DNA of 64,000 nt from Ancylobacter koreensis (GTDB taxonomy: Bacteria > Pseudomonadota > Alphaproteobacteria > Rhizobiales > Xanthobacteraceae): NCBI RefSeq assembly GCF_023016525.1, contig NZ_JALKCG010000007.1, positions 124,001-188,000 of the forward strand, in the 5' to 3' direction. Below are positions 1 to 9,900 of the stretch, piece after piece (position 1 is the first letter of the stretch; the number at the start of each line of letters is the position of its first letter). The notes below the pieces were generated by a model that saw only the letters and a list, made by a program, of their open reading frames with translations, ran no database searches and had not been told where the DNA came from. The position numbers and the translations under genes are program-made.

Positions 1-83
1 CTTTGCGGCCCCCGCCTATCATCTGGCCGCGAACGGCTCAATGCCCGAATGCGGAATGGCTGACCCGAGGGCCGCGCATCCCC

Positions 84-860
84 TTACTTCTCGGGTTCGG
101 ACTTGACCAGAACCGGGCCGCCGGCCTGACGCTCGTTCTCGGACATGATGCCGAGACGGCGCGCCACTTCGGAATAGGCCTCGACCAGCCCGCCCATGTC
201 GCGGCGGAAGCGGTCCTTGTCGAGCTTGTCGTTCGACTTGATGTCCCACAGCCGGCACGAGTCCGGGCTGATCTCGTCGGCGACGACGATGCGCATCATG
301 TCGTTTTCCCAGAGACGGCCGCATTCCATCTTGAAGTCCACAAGACGAATGCCGACGCCGAGGAAGAGGCCGGACAGGAAGTCGTTGACGCGGATCGCCA
401 GAGCGATGATGTCGTCGATTTCCTGCGTGGTGGCCCAGCCGAACGCCGTGATGTGCTCTTCCGAGACCATCGGGTCGTTGAGCGCGTCGTTCTTGTAGTA
501 GAACTCGATAATGGAGCGGGGAAGCTGCGTGCCTTCCTCGATGCCCAGGCGCGTCGACAGCGAGCCGGCGGCGACGTTGCGCACCACCACTTCAAGCGGG
601 ATGATCTCGACCTCGCGGATGAGCTGCTCGCGCATGTTCAGCCGCTTGATGAAATGGGTGGGAACGCCGATGTCGTTCAGCTTCTGGAAGATGTATTCCG
701 AGATGCGGTTGTTCAGCACGCCCTTGCCGTCGATGACGTCGTGCTTCTTGTTGTTGAAGGCGGTGGCATCGTCCTTGAAGTGCTGAATCAGCGTGCCGGG
801 CTCAGGGCCTTCATAGAGGACCTTCGCCTTACCTTCATAAATGCGGCGGCGGCGGCTCAT
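84..860 (-). CDS. purC: Phosphoribosylaminoimidazole-succinocarboxamide synthase (SAICAR synthetase)
   Basis: Cytosolic purine biosynthesis enzyme that joins CAIR to aspartate with ATP to form SAICAR. The 258-residue product starts [13 protein letters not shown] and shows the family blocks YEGKAK near the N-terminus, [10 protein letters not shown] (about 30), VRNVAAGS (about 95) and VDFKMECG (about 175), covering the whole family length. An in-frame ATG ten codons upstream is possible, but MSRRRR matches the usual N-terminus. In many alphaproteobacteria purC is followed by purS-purQ-purL. Only 83 bases lie downstream here and no purS start is visible in them. The family assignment is firm; the operon continuation is inferred. 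Confidence 0.95.
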   Translation of the reverse strand: MSRRRRIYEGKAKVLYEGPEPGTLIQHFKDDATAFNNKKHDVIDGKGVLNNRISEYIFQKLNDIGVPTHFIKRLNMREQLIREVEIIPLEVVVRNVAAGSLSTRLGIEEGTQLPRSIIEFYYKNDALNDPMVSEEHITAFGWATTQEIDDIIALAIRVNDFLSGLFLGVGIRLVDFKMECGRLWENDMMRIVVADEISPDSCRLWDIKSNDKLDKDRFRRDMGGLVEAYSEVARRLGIMSENERQAGGPVLVKSEPEK

Positions 861-1200
861 GGGTGGGTACCGTCGGTTGAGGAAGTCCATCGGGGTGCCG
901 GGGCTCCGGTTACGGGTTCTCGGCTGGGGCGCCGCTTATGCGCCATCCGGTCGCGCTCTGTCGATTCGTTTCGCGGCACCGGCGCCCTCCCCCGGACACT
1001 AGCCCATCGGGGGGGCGGATACAAACGCCGGCCCGCGCAGGGGCCCTGCGTTCCGCGCGGGCCCATGTGTCAACGGAACGCCCGCGGGGGCATGAGCGTC
1101 ACATTGACGTAGGGGCGGGGCGCAGCGTCGACGGGCGTTGATTTGGGGGCGGGGGCGCGATAATCAAGCCCGCCATTACCCATACACAGGGCGAGCAAGC
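861..1200. other. Intergenic region between divergent purC and the ATPase inhibitor gene
   Basis: About 340 bases without a gene, which should hold both divergent promoters. An imperfectly spaced inverted repeat, GGCCCGCGC (1030-1038) with GCGCGGGCC (1055-1063), is visible. Near the right edge TTGATT (1138-1143) and GATAAT (1159-1164) could be a sigma-70-type promoter for the downstream gene, although the 15-base spacing is short. Open frames here are shadows of high GC content. Confidence 0.4.
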
Positions 1201-1524
1201 ATGAGCACGTTCGACAACCGCGAAGACGCGTTCGAGGCCAAGTACGCCCACGATCAGAAGCTGCGCTTCAAGGCCCTTGCCCGCCGCAACCGGGCGCTGG
1301 GCCTGTGGGCGGCCGAGAAGCTGGGCCTGACCGGCGAGGAAGCGACGGCCTATTCCGTCTCGATCATCGAGGCCGACCTCGAAGAGGCGGGCGACGAGGA
1401 CGTCTACCGCAAGCTGAAGGCCGATTTCGACGCCAAGGGCGTCGACGTCTCCGAGCACCGCATCCGCCGCACCATGGAAGAGCTGCTGGCCGACGCCATC
1501 GAGACGCTGAAGAACGAAGGCTGA
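1201..1524 (+). CDS. DUF1476 family protein, F1-ATPase inhibitor zeta subunit
   Basis: The 107-residue protein starts MSTFDNREDAFEAKYAHDQ and is the typical full length for DUF1476. The characterised member is the zeta subunit of the Paracoccus F1FO-ATPase, whose N-terminal segment inserts into F1 and blocks ATP hydrolysis. The conserved N-terminal block and the acidic middle (EADLEEAGDEDVYRKLKADFD) are present. The ATG at 1201 follows GGCGAGCAAGC. It is divergent from purC. Function is by homology to the Paracoccus protein; in other alphaproteobacteria zeta can be a weak inhibitor or inactive. Confidence 0.88.
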   Translation: MSTFDNREDAFEAKYAHDQKLRFKALARRNRALGLWAAEKLGLTGEEATAYSVSIIEADLEEAGDEDVYRKLKADFDAKGVDVSEHRIRRTMEELLADAIETLKNEG

Positions 1525-1723
1525 TCCGGCGCCCGGCACGGCCGGCGCCCGCGCCTTCCCATGCAGCCGGAAGCGGACGAATCAACGCTTCCGGCGCTGT
1601 GCATGAAGGTTGCATCTTGGCAACCATCTTTCCCGCATTTTATTGCGACGACACCGCTTTCGCGGCATCCCTGATGCTGGCCGCCGCCGTCCGCCCCGGA
1701 CGGTGTGGGCCGGGGAGAAGCCG

Positions 1724-4450
1724 ATGCGGTTCACGACGTCCCTCGCGCTGGCCTCGTGCCTGAGCGCCGCCGGCGCGCTCGGCGCCGCCGCGGCACCGGC
1801 GCTCACGACGGCGAGCGCGAACGTGCGTGGCGGGCCGGGCACCAATTTCCCGAGCCTCGGTACCCTGATGGCGGGTTCGCCCGTCGATGTGGTGGGCTGC
1901 TCCAACGGCTGGTGCCAGACCCAGTACGGCTACATCGCCGCCTCGCTGCTGGCGCAGGGCATGGCCGGAACGGCGGCGCCGACGTCTCCCGCTGTTTCCG
2001 GCGGCCCGGCCGCCGCGCCGGCTCCATCCATGCCTGCCGGTCCGGCCTCGGTCGCCGGCGCCGCCGCGCTCGGCTACGGCGTCGCTCCAGGTACTCCCGC
2101 AGCGCCCGCGCCGGCCCCGCGCGCTGCTCCCGTCGTTTCCGCCGCGCCTGCCCGCCCGGCCGCGCCCGTGCAGGCGCAGCCCCATGTCTATGCGCCGACG
2201 GTCGCGCACGCGCCGGTCGAGGCGACGCATCCCGGCACCGACACCACCATGGCCGGCCCGCGCACCACCATCGGCATCGCCAATGTGCGCTCCGGGCCCG
2301 GCGTCGAATACGACGTCACCAAGACGCTGCCGGACTTCACCAAGGTGGAGGTCTCCGGCTGCGCCAATAGCTGGTGCCAGACCAACGAAGGCTACATCAG
2401 CATCTATTCGCTCTCGCGCGGGCCGGTGCAGCAGGTGCTGAGTGCGGCGGCGCAGCCGCGCATTCCCGGCTCGCAGACCCGCGACTCGCTGAACGCAAAC
2501 GCCTTCGGGCAGGGCGCAGCCTATGGCGCGCCGGGTTATCCGGCAGCGGGCACGCTGGCGACCGCACCGGCACCGCGCGGCCTCGCGCCGGCCGGCTACG
2601 CCGCCGGTGCCGGGGCCCCGGCCTCGACGCGCTCGACCGCGAATGTGCGCTCCGGGCCGGGCACCTCCTACCAGGTGCTGGGCACGCTGCCGGTCGGCTC
2701 GCCGGTGCAGGTCGTGTCCTGCGCCGGGAACTGGTGCCAGACGCAATATGGCTATGTCGCCGCCTCGCTGATCGCGCAGGGCGGCGCGGTGGCCTACAGC
2801 CCGGCGTCAACCTATCGAGCACCGGCACCCGTCTACGCGCCGCCGGTCGCTTCCGCGCCGGTTGCCGCCGTGCCGGTGCAAGCGCAGCCGCATGTCTATT
2901 CCCCGACAGTGCCGGCGGGTGCGGTCACGCACGCGCCTGCCGAAGCCGTGCATCCCGGCACCGACACCTCCATGGCCGGGCCGCGCACCACCATCGGCGT
3001 CGCCAATGTGCGTTCCGGACCCGGCGTCGAATACGACGTCACCAAGACGCTGCCGGACTTCACCAAGGTGGAGGTCTCCGGCTGCGCGAACAGCTGGTGC
3101 CAGACCAACGAGGGCTACATCAGCATCTACCTGCTCTCGCGCGGGCCGGTGCAGCAGGTTCTGAGCGCGGCGGCGCAGCCGCGTGTCCCCGGCTCGCAGA
3201 CCCGCGACTCGCTGAGCTGGAACGCCGCCGGGCAGGTTGCCCCCGGCTATGGCGGCGCGACCTCCGGTTATCCCGCCGCGACGCCGGGTCTGCCGACACC
3301 GGCCTATCCCGCCGCCGCGCGGGCCTATGCGCCCTCGACGACGGTCGGCACCTATGCGGCCGCCGGCACGGCGACGACCACGGCGTCGGTGAATGTGCGC
3401 TCCGGCCCCGGGACGGGCTACGACGCGCTGGGCACGCTGCCGGCCGGCTCGCCGGTCGAGATCGTCTCGTGCACCGGCAGCTGGTGCCAGACGCAGTACG
3501 GCTTCGTCAGCGTGCGCCATATCGATCAGGCCGCCGGGCTCGCAAGCGCGGCGCCGGCTCCCTCGCGGCGGACCCGCGTCACCGTGCCGGCGGCCCGCCC
3601 CTATCCGGTCGGCACCAGCATCGGCACGGTGCCGATCTCGCCCGCGCAGGCGCCGCGCTATCTCGGCGCGCCGGGCATGGGTTCCTCCGCCGCTCCCGTT
3701 CAGGCCGGCGGGCTGGCGGAGGCCGGGCTCTCCGGGCAGGGCCTCGCTGGGCAGGGCGTTCCGGCCGGCAGCGCGGTCGCCGCGACGACGGTGAATGTGC
3801 GCGGCGGTCCGGGCACCGGGTACGAGGTGCTCGGCACGCTGGCGGCCGGTACGCGGGTTCAGCTCGCCGGCTGCGAGGGTGGCTGGTGCCAGACACAATA
3901 CGGCTATGTGAGCGCCCGGCTGCTCGACAGTGCGGCGGGCGCCGCCGCTTACGCGCCCGCCGCGGACCCTGCCGCCGCGGGTGCCTATGCCGGGGAGGTC
4001 GCGGCGGCCGATTACGATCCCGCGCTCTACCCGCAGGGCGACTATCTGACGGCCGCCAGCCTGCCGGTCGAGGACACGCTTTCCGGCATCGGCAGCAACT
4101 GGGGCGGCTACGGGCGCGGCACGGGCTGGACCAACTGGCGCACGAGCTGGGGTCCCGGCTATTGGGGCCCGGCGCTCTACGGGCGCAACTCCACGTCCAA
4201 CTGGGGGGCGCGCACCAGCTATTGGGGCGGGCGCACCAGCTACTGGAACGTCCATCCCGGCTACCCCACGCGCGAATTCGTCGGTGACCGGCGCGGCAAC
4301 ACCTACTGGTCGAAGCGCGGCGAGGGGCGCCTGCCGCAGGCCTCCGCCTTCTATTACGGCCTCGGTCCGCGCTGGCAGGGACCTTATGCCGAGGGGCCGG
4401 AATTCAACGGCCGGCCGGTGGTCTGGCGGCCGCGCAGCGGGGTGTGGTGA
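1724..4450 (+). CDS. Large secreted protein with six bacterial SH3 (SH3b) repeats
   Basis: A 908-residue exported protein. The ATG at 1724 follows a GGGGAGAAG ribosome site and gives a signal peptide (MRFTTSLALASCLSAAGALG, cleavage near AAA-AP). Six SH3b repeats are visible, each with NVR(S/G)GPG...GxxWCQT: about residues 26-80, 182-240, 303-360, 423-480, 553-610 and 685-740. Ala/Pro-rich linkers separate them. Repeats 2 and 4 are almost identical, with different surroundings from repeats 1, 3, 5 and 6. The C-terminal 110 residues are rich in Trp, Gly, Tyr and Arg. SH3b domains usually bind cell-wall peptide or protein ligands, so an envelope role is inferred. No enzyme domain is visible. Confidence 0.8.
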   Translation: MRFTTSLALASCLSAAGALGAAAAPALTTASANVRGGPGTNFPSLGTLMAGSPVDVVGCSNGWCQTQYGYIAASLLAQGMAGTAAPTSPAVSGGPAAAPAPSMPAGPASVAGAAALGYGVAPGTPAAPAPAPRAAPVVSAAPARPAAPVQAQPHVYAPTVAHAPVEATHPGTDTTMAGPRTTIGIANVRSGPGVEYDVTKTLPDFTKVEVSGCANSWCQTNEGYISIYSLSRGPVQQVLSAAAQPRIPGSQTRDSLNANAFGQGAAYGAPGYPAAGTLATAPAPRGLAPAGYAAGAGAPASTRSTANVRSGPGTSYQVLGTLPVGSPVQVVSCAGNWCQTQYGYVAASLIAQGGAVAYSPASTYRAPAPVYAPPVASAPVAAVPVQAQPHVYSPTVPAGAVTHAPAEAVHPGTDTSMAGPRTTIGVANVRSGPGVEYDVTKTLPDFTKVEVSGCANSWCQTNEGYISIYLLSRGPVQQVLSAAAQPRVPGSQTRDSLSWNAAGQVAPGYGGATSGYPAATPGLPTPAYPAAARAYAPSTTVGTYAAAGTATTTASVNVRSGPGTGYDALGTLPAGSPVEIVSCTGSWCQTQYGFVSVRHIDQAAGLASAAPAPSRRTRVTVPAARPYPVGTSIGTVPISPAQAPRYLGAPGMGSSAAPVQAGGLAEAGLSGQGLAGQGVPAGSAVAATTVNVRGGPGTGYEVLGTLAAGTRVQLAGCEGGWCQTQYGYVSARLLDSAAGAAAYAPAADPAAAGAYAGEVAAADYDPALYPQGDYLTAASLPVEDTLSGIGSNWGGYGRGTGWTNWRTSWGPGYWGPALYGRNSTSNWGARTSYWGGRTSYWNVHPGYPTREFVGDRRGNTYWSKRGEGRLPQASAFYYGLGPRWQGPYAEGPEFNGRPVVWRPRSGVW
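2168..2491 (+). repeat. Intragenic duplication, copy A (SH3b repeat 2 module)
   Basis: This 108-codon block, from VQAQPHVY to SQTRDSL, recurs as copy B at 2876-3214 with near-identical DNA over most of its length. It includes one SH3b repeat (VRSGPGVEYDVTKTLPD) and flanking linker on both sides. High nucleotide identity, including at third codon positions, points to a recent duplication or to gene conversion between the copies. Confidence 0.85.
2876..3214 (+). repeat. Intragenic duplication, copy B (SH3b repeat 4 module)
   Basis: Second copy of the block at 2168-2491. It carries five extra codons in the linker (PTVPAGAVTHAP against PTVAHAP) and a few substitutions (IYLLS against IYSLS, VPGSQ against IPGSQ). 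The SH3b core itself is unchanged at protein level apart from I to V just before ANVRSGPG. Confidence 0.85.
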
Positions 4451-4643
4451 CGGGTACGGGCACGCAGTCGTGTCTGGCGTCTCCCGATAGGTAATGCAAC
4501 CAATTCCGCCGGAGTCGATTGCTATCGACGATGGAGCGATCGACAGGCCGGCGCACCGCTGGCCGGAGAGGCGCCAACAGGACCTTCGGGTCGAACGTCC
4601 GTGCCGGTGACGTGACGCGGCACGCACATCGAGGGAGGATGTG

Positions 4644-5279
4644 ATGAAATTCTTGAAGTCCCTCACTCTGGCGGCGGGCCTGCTTCTCGCCGGCGCGACG
4701 GTGAACGCGGCCTCGGCGGCCGTTGTCACCGGCAATGTGAATGTCCGCAGCGGACCGGGTACCGGCTACCGCGTCATCGGCTCGCTGCCGGCCGGCGCGC
4801 GGGTCGATGTCGGGGGCTGCAGCGGCAACTGGTGCCGCGTCGGCGGCGGCTGGGTCAGCGCCAGCTTTCTGGCGGGCGGCGGCACCTCGGTGGTGGTGAA
4901 CCCCAATAATTACGCGGACGACGTTGCGGTCGGCGTCGGCGCCTTCGCGCTCGGTGCGGCGGTCGGCTCGGCCTGGGGCCCCGGTTGGGGCGGCGGCGGC
5001 TGGTACGGCCCCGGCTGGGGCGGCGGCTGGTATGGTCCGGGCTGGCGTCCGCGCCCCGTCTGGGGTGGGCCGGGCTGGGGCCCGCGTCCCGGCTGGGGAC
5101 GTCCCGGCTGGGGTCCGCGTCCGGGTTGGGGGCGTCCGGGCTGGGGCCCGCGCCCCGGCTGGCGCGGTCCCGGCTGGCGCGGCGGTCCGCGCTTCGTGGG
5201 GCGTCCCGGCTTCGTGGGCCGTCCCGGTTTCGGGCGTCCTGTCATGTGGCGCGGCGGCGGCGGTTTCCGCCGCTTCTGA
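4644..5279 (+). CDS. Secreted SH3b protein with Gly/Trp/Pro/Arg-rich tail
   Basis: A 211-residue exported protein with a signal peptide (MKFLKSLTLAAGLLLAGA) and one SH3b domain at about residues 28-78 (NVNVRSGPGTGYRVIGSLPAG, WCRVGGGWVSASFL). A short Gly/Ala hydrophobic stretch follows, then a low-complexity tail of repeats such as GPRPGWGRPGW. The ATG at 4644 is preceded by GAGGGAGG (4631-4638); a GTG one codon earlier is also possible. It lies 190 bases after the six-repeat SH3b gene on the same strand, so the two may be related in origin or role. The tail resembles Gly-rich surface proteins, but no function can be assigned. Confidence 0.75.
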   Translation: MKFLKSLTLAAGLLLAGATVNAASAAVVTGNVNVRSGPGTGYRVIGSLPAGARVDVGGCSGNWCRVGGGWVSASFLAGGGTSVVVNPNNYADDVAVGVGAFALGAAVGSAWGPGWGGGGWYGPGWGGGWYGPGWRPRPVWGGPGWGPRPGWGRPGWGPRPGWGRPGWGPRPGWRGPGWRGGPRFVGRPGFVGRPGFGRPVMWRGGGGFRRF

Positions 5280-5305
5280 CGCACCGTTTGCGGTGAGGCC
5301 GGAGC

Positions 5306-6613
<1,308 letters not shown>

Positions 6614-6758
6614 GGGCGTCACCTTTGCACGGAAGCGTTTGCCCTGCGCTCTATCAGGCATGCGGCGGAGTCGCAAACGCCCGCCGCAGGTGTCTCTGGA
6701 CGAAGGCGCAATTAAAAGTAGTATCTACTCTCACTGGTTGTATTTCGTAGGGGCGGAT

Positions 6759-7370
6759 ATGGCTGATGACAACGACGTTGCGGCACCGGCGCCCGCCGGG
6801 ACCGGCACTTCCGCGACGCCGGCTTCGGCGACGGGCGCCACGGGGCCGGCCGACGCGCCGGCTGAGGCAGGAGGCGCGGCGACTTCCCAGCCGGCCGAGC
6901 CGGCTTCGCCGGACCCTTCGCCAACCAGCGCGGAAATCATGTCGCGCATCGCGCGCGACGCGGAAGAGGGGGCTGGCGGTCGTTCGGCGGACCGGATGGC
7001 CGACAGGCTCATCGACGACCTTTCGGCCGATCCGAAACTGGCCGGGAATCTCGAGCGATCCCCCGAACTGGTGCGCGAATTCGCCGATGTCGCCAAGCTC
7101 ACCGCCGATGCGGCGATCCTTCGTCAGTACGACCTCGAGATCATCAAGAGCAACGGGAAGCTCTACCTCACCGTGGTCGTGTGCGTGGGTGCGTCGCTCC
7201 TGATCGTGGTCGTGTCGATCTTCGTCATCGCGGTGGTCCAGCTCGCCATGATGGGTCCGACCCTGACGGGCACCATCACCATCGCGGTGCCGGACGGGCT
7301 GATCGCGCTGGGATCGGCGGCCATCGGCGCGCTGGCGGGGCTCCTGACGCCGCTGACAGGGCGGCGCTGA
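6759..7370 (+). CDS. Hypothetical membrane protein with Ala/Pro-rich N-terminus
   Basis: A 203-residue protein I do not recognise. Residues 1-60 are low-complexity Ala/Pro/Thr-rich. Residues 60-130 form a charged, probably helical region (IMSRIARDAEEGAGG, LAGNLERSPELVREFADV). Two hydrophobic segments follow at about 133-162 (LTVVVCVGASLLIVVVSIFV) and 180-198 (GLIALGSAAIGALAGLL), so it is likely anchored in the inner membrane with a long cytoplasmic N-terminal part. It sits in a gap divergent from purB and convergent with rpe. No ligand or catalytic motif is visible. Confidence 0.65.
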   Translation: MADDNDVAAPAPAGTGTSATPASATGATGPADAPAEAGGAATSQPAEPASPDPSPTSAEIMSRIARDAEEGAGGRSADRMADRLIDDLSADPKLAGNLERSPELVREFADVAKLTADAAILRQYDLEIIKSNGKLYLTVVVCVGASLLIVVVSIFVIAVVQLAMMGPTLTGTITIAVPDGLIALGSAAIGALAGLLTPLTGRR

Positions 7371-7373
7371 CGC

Positions 7374-8060
7374 TCAGACCAACTCGCCGCGCGCCCGCAG
7401 CGCCGCGTTGCGGATGGCGCTCACATTGCCCTCATAGGCATCGGCCCCACCCTTGAACACGGCGGAGCCGGCGACGAGCGCATTGGCGCCGGCCTCGATG
7501 CAGGCCGCCGCCGTGTCGCGGGTCACGCCGCCGTCGATCTCGATGTCGATCGGGCGCTCGCCGATCATCGCCGAGAGCCGGCGCACCTTGTCGAGCACGG
7601 AGGGAAGGAAGGCCTGTCCGCCGAAGCCGGGGTTCACCGTCATCACGATGACGAGGTCGATGACGTCGAGCACCTGCTCCACCACGTCGGGCGGGGTGGC
7701 CGGGTTGATGGCGACGCCCGCCTTCTTGCCCAGCGCGCGGATCGCCTGAAGGGAGCGGTGCAGATGCGGGCCGGCCTCGGCATGCACGGTGATGTGGTCG
7801 GCGCCGGCCTTGGCGAAGGCTTCCAGATAGGGATCGGCTGGCTCGATCATCAGATGCACGTCGAAGGGCTTGGCGCAGAGCGGGCGGATCGCCTTCACCA
7901 CGTCGGGGCCGAAGGAGATGTTGGGCACGAAATGCCCGTCCATCACGTCGATATGGATCCAGTCTGCCCCCGCCGCGTCGACCGCGCGCACCTCCTCGCC
8001 GAAGCGCGCGAAATCGCAGGCGAGGATGGACGGGGAGATGATCAGCGGACGGTCGGTCAT
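7374..8060 (-). CDS. rpe: Ribulose-phosphate 3-epimerase
   Basis: Cytosolic TIM-barrel enzyme interconverting ribulose 5-phosphate and xylulose 5-phosphate in the pentose phosphate and Calvin cycles. The 228-residue product carries the expected motifs: [12 protein letters not shown] (N-terminus), the metal and catalytic blocks [12 protein letters not shown] (about 33-44) and HLMIEP (about 67), TVNPGFGGQ (about 140) and EIDGGV (about 175). The ATG at 8060 gives the usual family length; longer in-frame extensions are not supported. It is convergent with the hypothetical membrane protein gene, three bases apart. Confidence 0.95.
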   Translation of the reverse strand: MTDRPLIISPSILACDFARFGEEVRAVDAAGADWIHIDVMDGHFVPNISFGPDVVKAIRPLCAKPFDVHLMIEPADPYLEAFAKAGADHITVHAEAGPHLHRSLQAIRALGKKAGVAINPATPPDVVEQVLDVIDLVIVMTVNPGFGGQAFLPSVLDKVRRLSAMIGERPIDIEIDGGVTRDTAAACIEAGANALVAGSAVFKGGADAYEGNVSAIRNAALRARGELV

Positions 8061-8265
8061 GGCGGAGCTCCGGCATTTTGCGGGGGCGTAGCACCATGGG
8101 GTCGGTGCGGCAATGGCGCGTCGCGGGGGAGGAGACGCGTTGCGGTGGCGTTCCGGCGCCCTTGCGGAACTTCCGTATTGTCCGGGCAGGCGAAAAGGCC
8201 AAGCATATGGGCGTCGAATCTGTCCGCGCGCGAGGCGCGGAACGCGGCGATGTGGAGAACGTCTC

Positions 8266-8649
8266 ATGATGAAAAAGAGCATGCTCGCCGCGCTGGCGAT
8301 GCTGTCGACCGTCGGTGTCGTCGGTTCCGTGCAGGAGGCAAGTGCGTGGCGCGCGGCCGGCTGCGGTGGACGCGGCTGCGGCGTTGCCTGGGGCGGCGGC
8401 TGGCGCAGCCCGGGCCACTATTACGGTCCCGGCCGCTATTACGGCCCGGTGCCGCGCGGCGGCGGCGTGGTGGTGGTCAATCCGCGCCCGTACTGGTCGC
8501 CGGGTGGCGCCGTGGCTGCAGGGGCGGCGCTCGGCTTCCTCACCGGCGTGGCGGCGGCCAATCTCGCCGGCCCTCCGCCGCAGCCGAACTATTGCTGGTT
8601 CTACACCAACCCGCAGCGCACGCAGGGCTTCTGGGAGCCGTGCCCCTGA
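8266..8649 (+). CDS. Small secreted Gly/Tyr/Pro-rich protein
   Basis: A 127-residue protein with a clear signal peptide ([17 protein letters not shown], cleavage near EASA). A glycine- and tyrosine-rich stretch follows ([19 protein letters not shown]), then a hydrophobic Ala/Gly segment (about 83-100) and a C-terminal piece with two cysteines ([16 protein letters not shown]). GGAG eight bases upstream supports the ATG at 8266; 8269 is an alternative. Such short Gly/Tyr-rich exported proteins are common in Hyphomicrobiales and usually remain uncharacterised. Function unknown. Confidence 0.65.
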   Translation: MMKKSMLAALAMLSTVGVVGSVQEASAWRAAGCGGRGCGVAWGGGWRSPGHYYGPGRYYGPVPRGGGVVVVNPRPYWSPGGAVAAGAALGFLTGVAAANLAGPPPQPNYCWFYTNPQRTQGFWEPCP

Positions 8650-8977
8650 TCTCGTCCCTGATCGGGGCCGGGTAACAAGAAAAAGGCGGCCGGACCGATC
8701 CGGCCGCCGAAGTGGAGGCAACGCCGGGAGGCGGCGATGCCGCTCCCGGTGGTTCAGGAGGGCGGGCCGGAGAGCCCATCCTCTCCATCGGCCCGCGGGC
8801 GGGACGATTCAGGGGGCCGAACGCCGTGCGGACGTTCGGGCCGGAAGAGATTTCAGGGGTGCACCGGGCCGTGCGGGAGGAGATGAACGGCCGGGCAAGC
8901 GTCGCGTGAGCGGGGCCGCCCGGCCTTTCTTCGATCACCCTGAGCCTGCTCACTTGGACCGGATCACTTGAACCGGT
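8650..8977. other. Intergenic region with terminator and repeated proX tail
   Basis: About 330 bases between two convergent genes. It contains a strong hairpin (8685-8708) and, next to proX, two extra 14-base copies of the proX stop-codon region (8947-8974). The part in between (8709-8946) is very GC-rich and its open frames on both strands lack ribosome sites and recognisable domains. I see no gene there. Confidence 0.5.
8680..8708 (-). terminator. Rho-independent terminator after the betaine operon
   Basis: A perfect 10-bp stem, GGCGGCCGGA (8685-8694) with TCCGGCCGCC (8699-8708), and a 4-base loop. On the minus strand the stem is followed by TTTTTCTTG, a proper U tract, so it suits transcripts from proVWX. 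On the plus strand there is no U tract. Confidence 0.75.
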
Positions 8978-8988
8978 TCACTTGGACC
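8947..8988 (-). repeat. Three tandem 14-bp units spanning the proX stop codon
   Basis: Read on the minus strand: GGTCCAAGTGAACC (8988-8975), GGTTCAAGTGATCC (8974-8961) and GGTCCAAGTGAGCA (8960-8947). The first unit holds the last codons and the TGA of proX, and each later unit repeats the AAGTGA. Because 14 is not a multiple of three, the three TGA triplets fall in three different frames. Confidence 0.85.
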
Positions 8989-9832
8989 ATGCGTCGACCT
9001 TGTCCTTGTTGGCGGCGACCCAGGCCTTGGCGGTGGCGGCCGGGTCGGCGCCGGGCTTGTTGTTCTCGACCATCACCTTCTGCTCGTCGTCCAGCGAGAG
9101 CTTGAAGCCGTCGAGGATCTTGTAGGCCTCGGGGGCCTCGTCCTTCAGCTTGGTCGAGACCACGGTGTTGACGGTCTCCTCGCCGCCGAACACGCCCTTG
9201 GGGTCGGCAAGGTACTTGAGGTCCCACTCGGCGAACATCCAGTGCGGCGTCCAGGTGGTGATGACGATCGGCTCCTTCTTGGCGTAGGCGTCCTTCAGAG
9301 CCGCGACCATGGTGGCGTCCGAGCCCTCGATCAGTTTCACCGGCAGGTCGTATTCCTTGATCGCCTTTTCGGAGGCCTTCATCAGGCCCGCGCCGGGGTC
9401 GATGCCGATCACCTTGCCGCCGAACTTCGACGGATCCTTCTTGATGTCCTCGATGGAGGCGATGTCGACATAGGTCGGCACGGCCCAGCCGATCTTGGCG
9501 CCGGTGACGTTCGGGCCGAGATCGACCACCTTGTCCTTGAGCTTGGCGTAGTAGGCCGCGTGGGTGGCCGGCAGCCAGGCCGCGACCATGGCGTCGGCCT
9601 CGCCGGTGGCGACCGCCTGCCACATCGCCGCGCCGGAGAGCGGCACGATCTTGACCTTGTAGCCCTTTTCCTCCAGCGCGGTCTTGACGACGTTGGTCGC
9701 CACGACGGCGTCCGACCATTCGACGTAGGCGATGGTGAGGTCCTTCTTCTCCGCCTGGGCGGCGCCGGCGGCGAGGCCGAGGGCGGCGGCGGCAAAGGCC
9801 GCGCTTTTCACGAAACGTCCGAGAAACGACAT
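8978..9832 (-). CDS. proX: Glycine betaine/proline ABC transporter substrate-binding protein
   Basis: Periplasmic binding protein of an OpuAC-type osmoprotectant importer. The 284-residue product has a signal peptide (MSFLGRFVKSAAFAAAALGL, cleavage near AQA-EK), then the binding fold starting KKDLTIAYVEWSDAVVATNV. Typical blocks are visible: SGAAMWQAVATGEADAMVAAWLP (about 75-97), IGIDPGAGLM (about 155) and VITTWTPHWMF (about 197), whose aromatic residues are the kind that box quaternary amines. It is the last gene of proV-proW-proX, 68 bases after proW, and is followed by a terminator. Betaine is the likely ligand by family; related quaternary amines such as choline are possible. Confidence 0.9.
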   Translation of the reverse strand: MSFLGRFVKSAAFAAAALGLAAGAAQAEKKDLTIAYVEWSDAVVATNVVKTALEEKGYKVKIVPLSGAAMWQAVATGEADAMVAAWLPATHAAYYAKLKDKVVDLGPNVTGAKIGWAVPTYVDIASIEDIKKDPSKFGGKVIGIDPGAGLMKASEKAIKEYDLPVKLIEGSDATMVAALKDAYAKKEPIVITTWTPHWMFAEWDLKYLADPKGVFGGEETVNTVVSTKLKDEAPEAYKILDGFKLSLDDEQKVMVENNKPGADPAATAKAWVAANKDKVDAWSK

Positions 9833-9900
9833 GTCAGGGCTCCGATTGGAAGGGGTTGGGGGCGGAAGTCGTTGGGGCTGCTTCCGTTTGATGGGGGTTG

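Noticed and set aside
3..1112. 369-codon plus-strand frame over purC
   Set aside because: Antisense to purC and into the promoter region; no domain.
2374..4287. 637-codon plus-strand frame inside the SH3b gene
   Set aside because: A frame-shifted shadow of the repeats, with repetitive Arg/Ala/Gly composition and no ribosome site.
2807..4735. 642-codon minus-strand frame
   Set aside because: Antisense shadow of the SH3b gene; composition reflects the opposite-strand codons.
8712..8909. 65-codon plus frame in the gap after the small secreted protein gene
   Set aside because: No ribosome site, no recognisable fold and Gly/Arg-rich composition of random GC-rich sequence.
8947..8988. CRISPR-like array near proX
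   Set aside because: The repeats are 14 bases with no spacers and derive from the proX end; no CRISPR array or cas gene is in the window.
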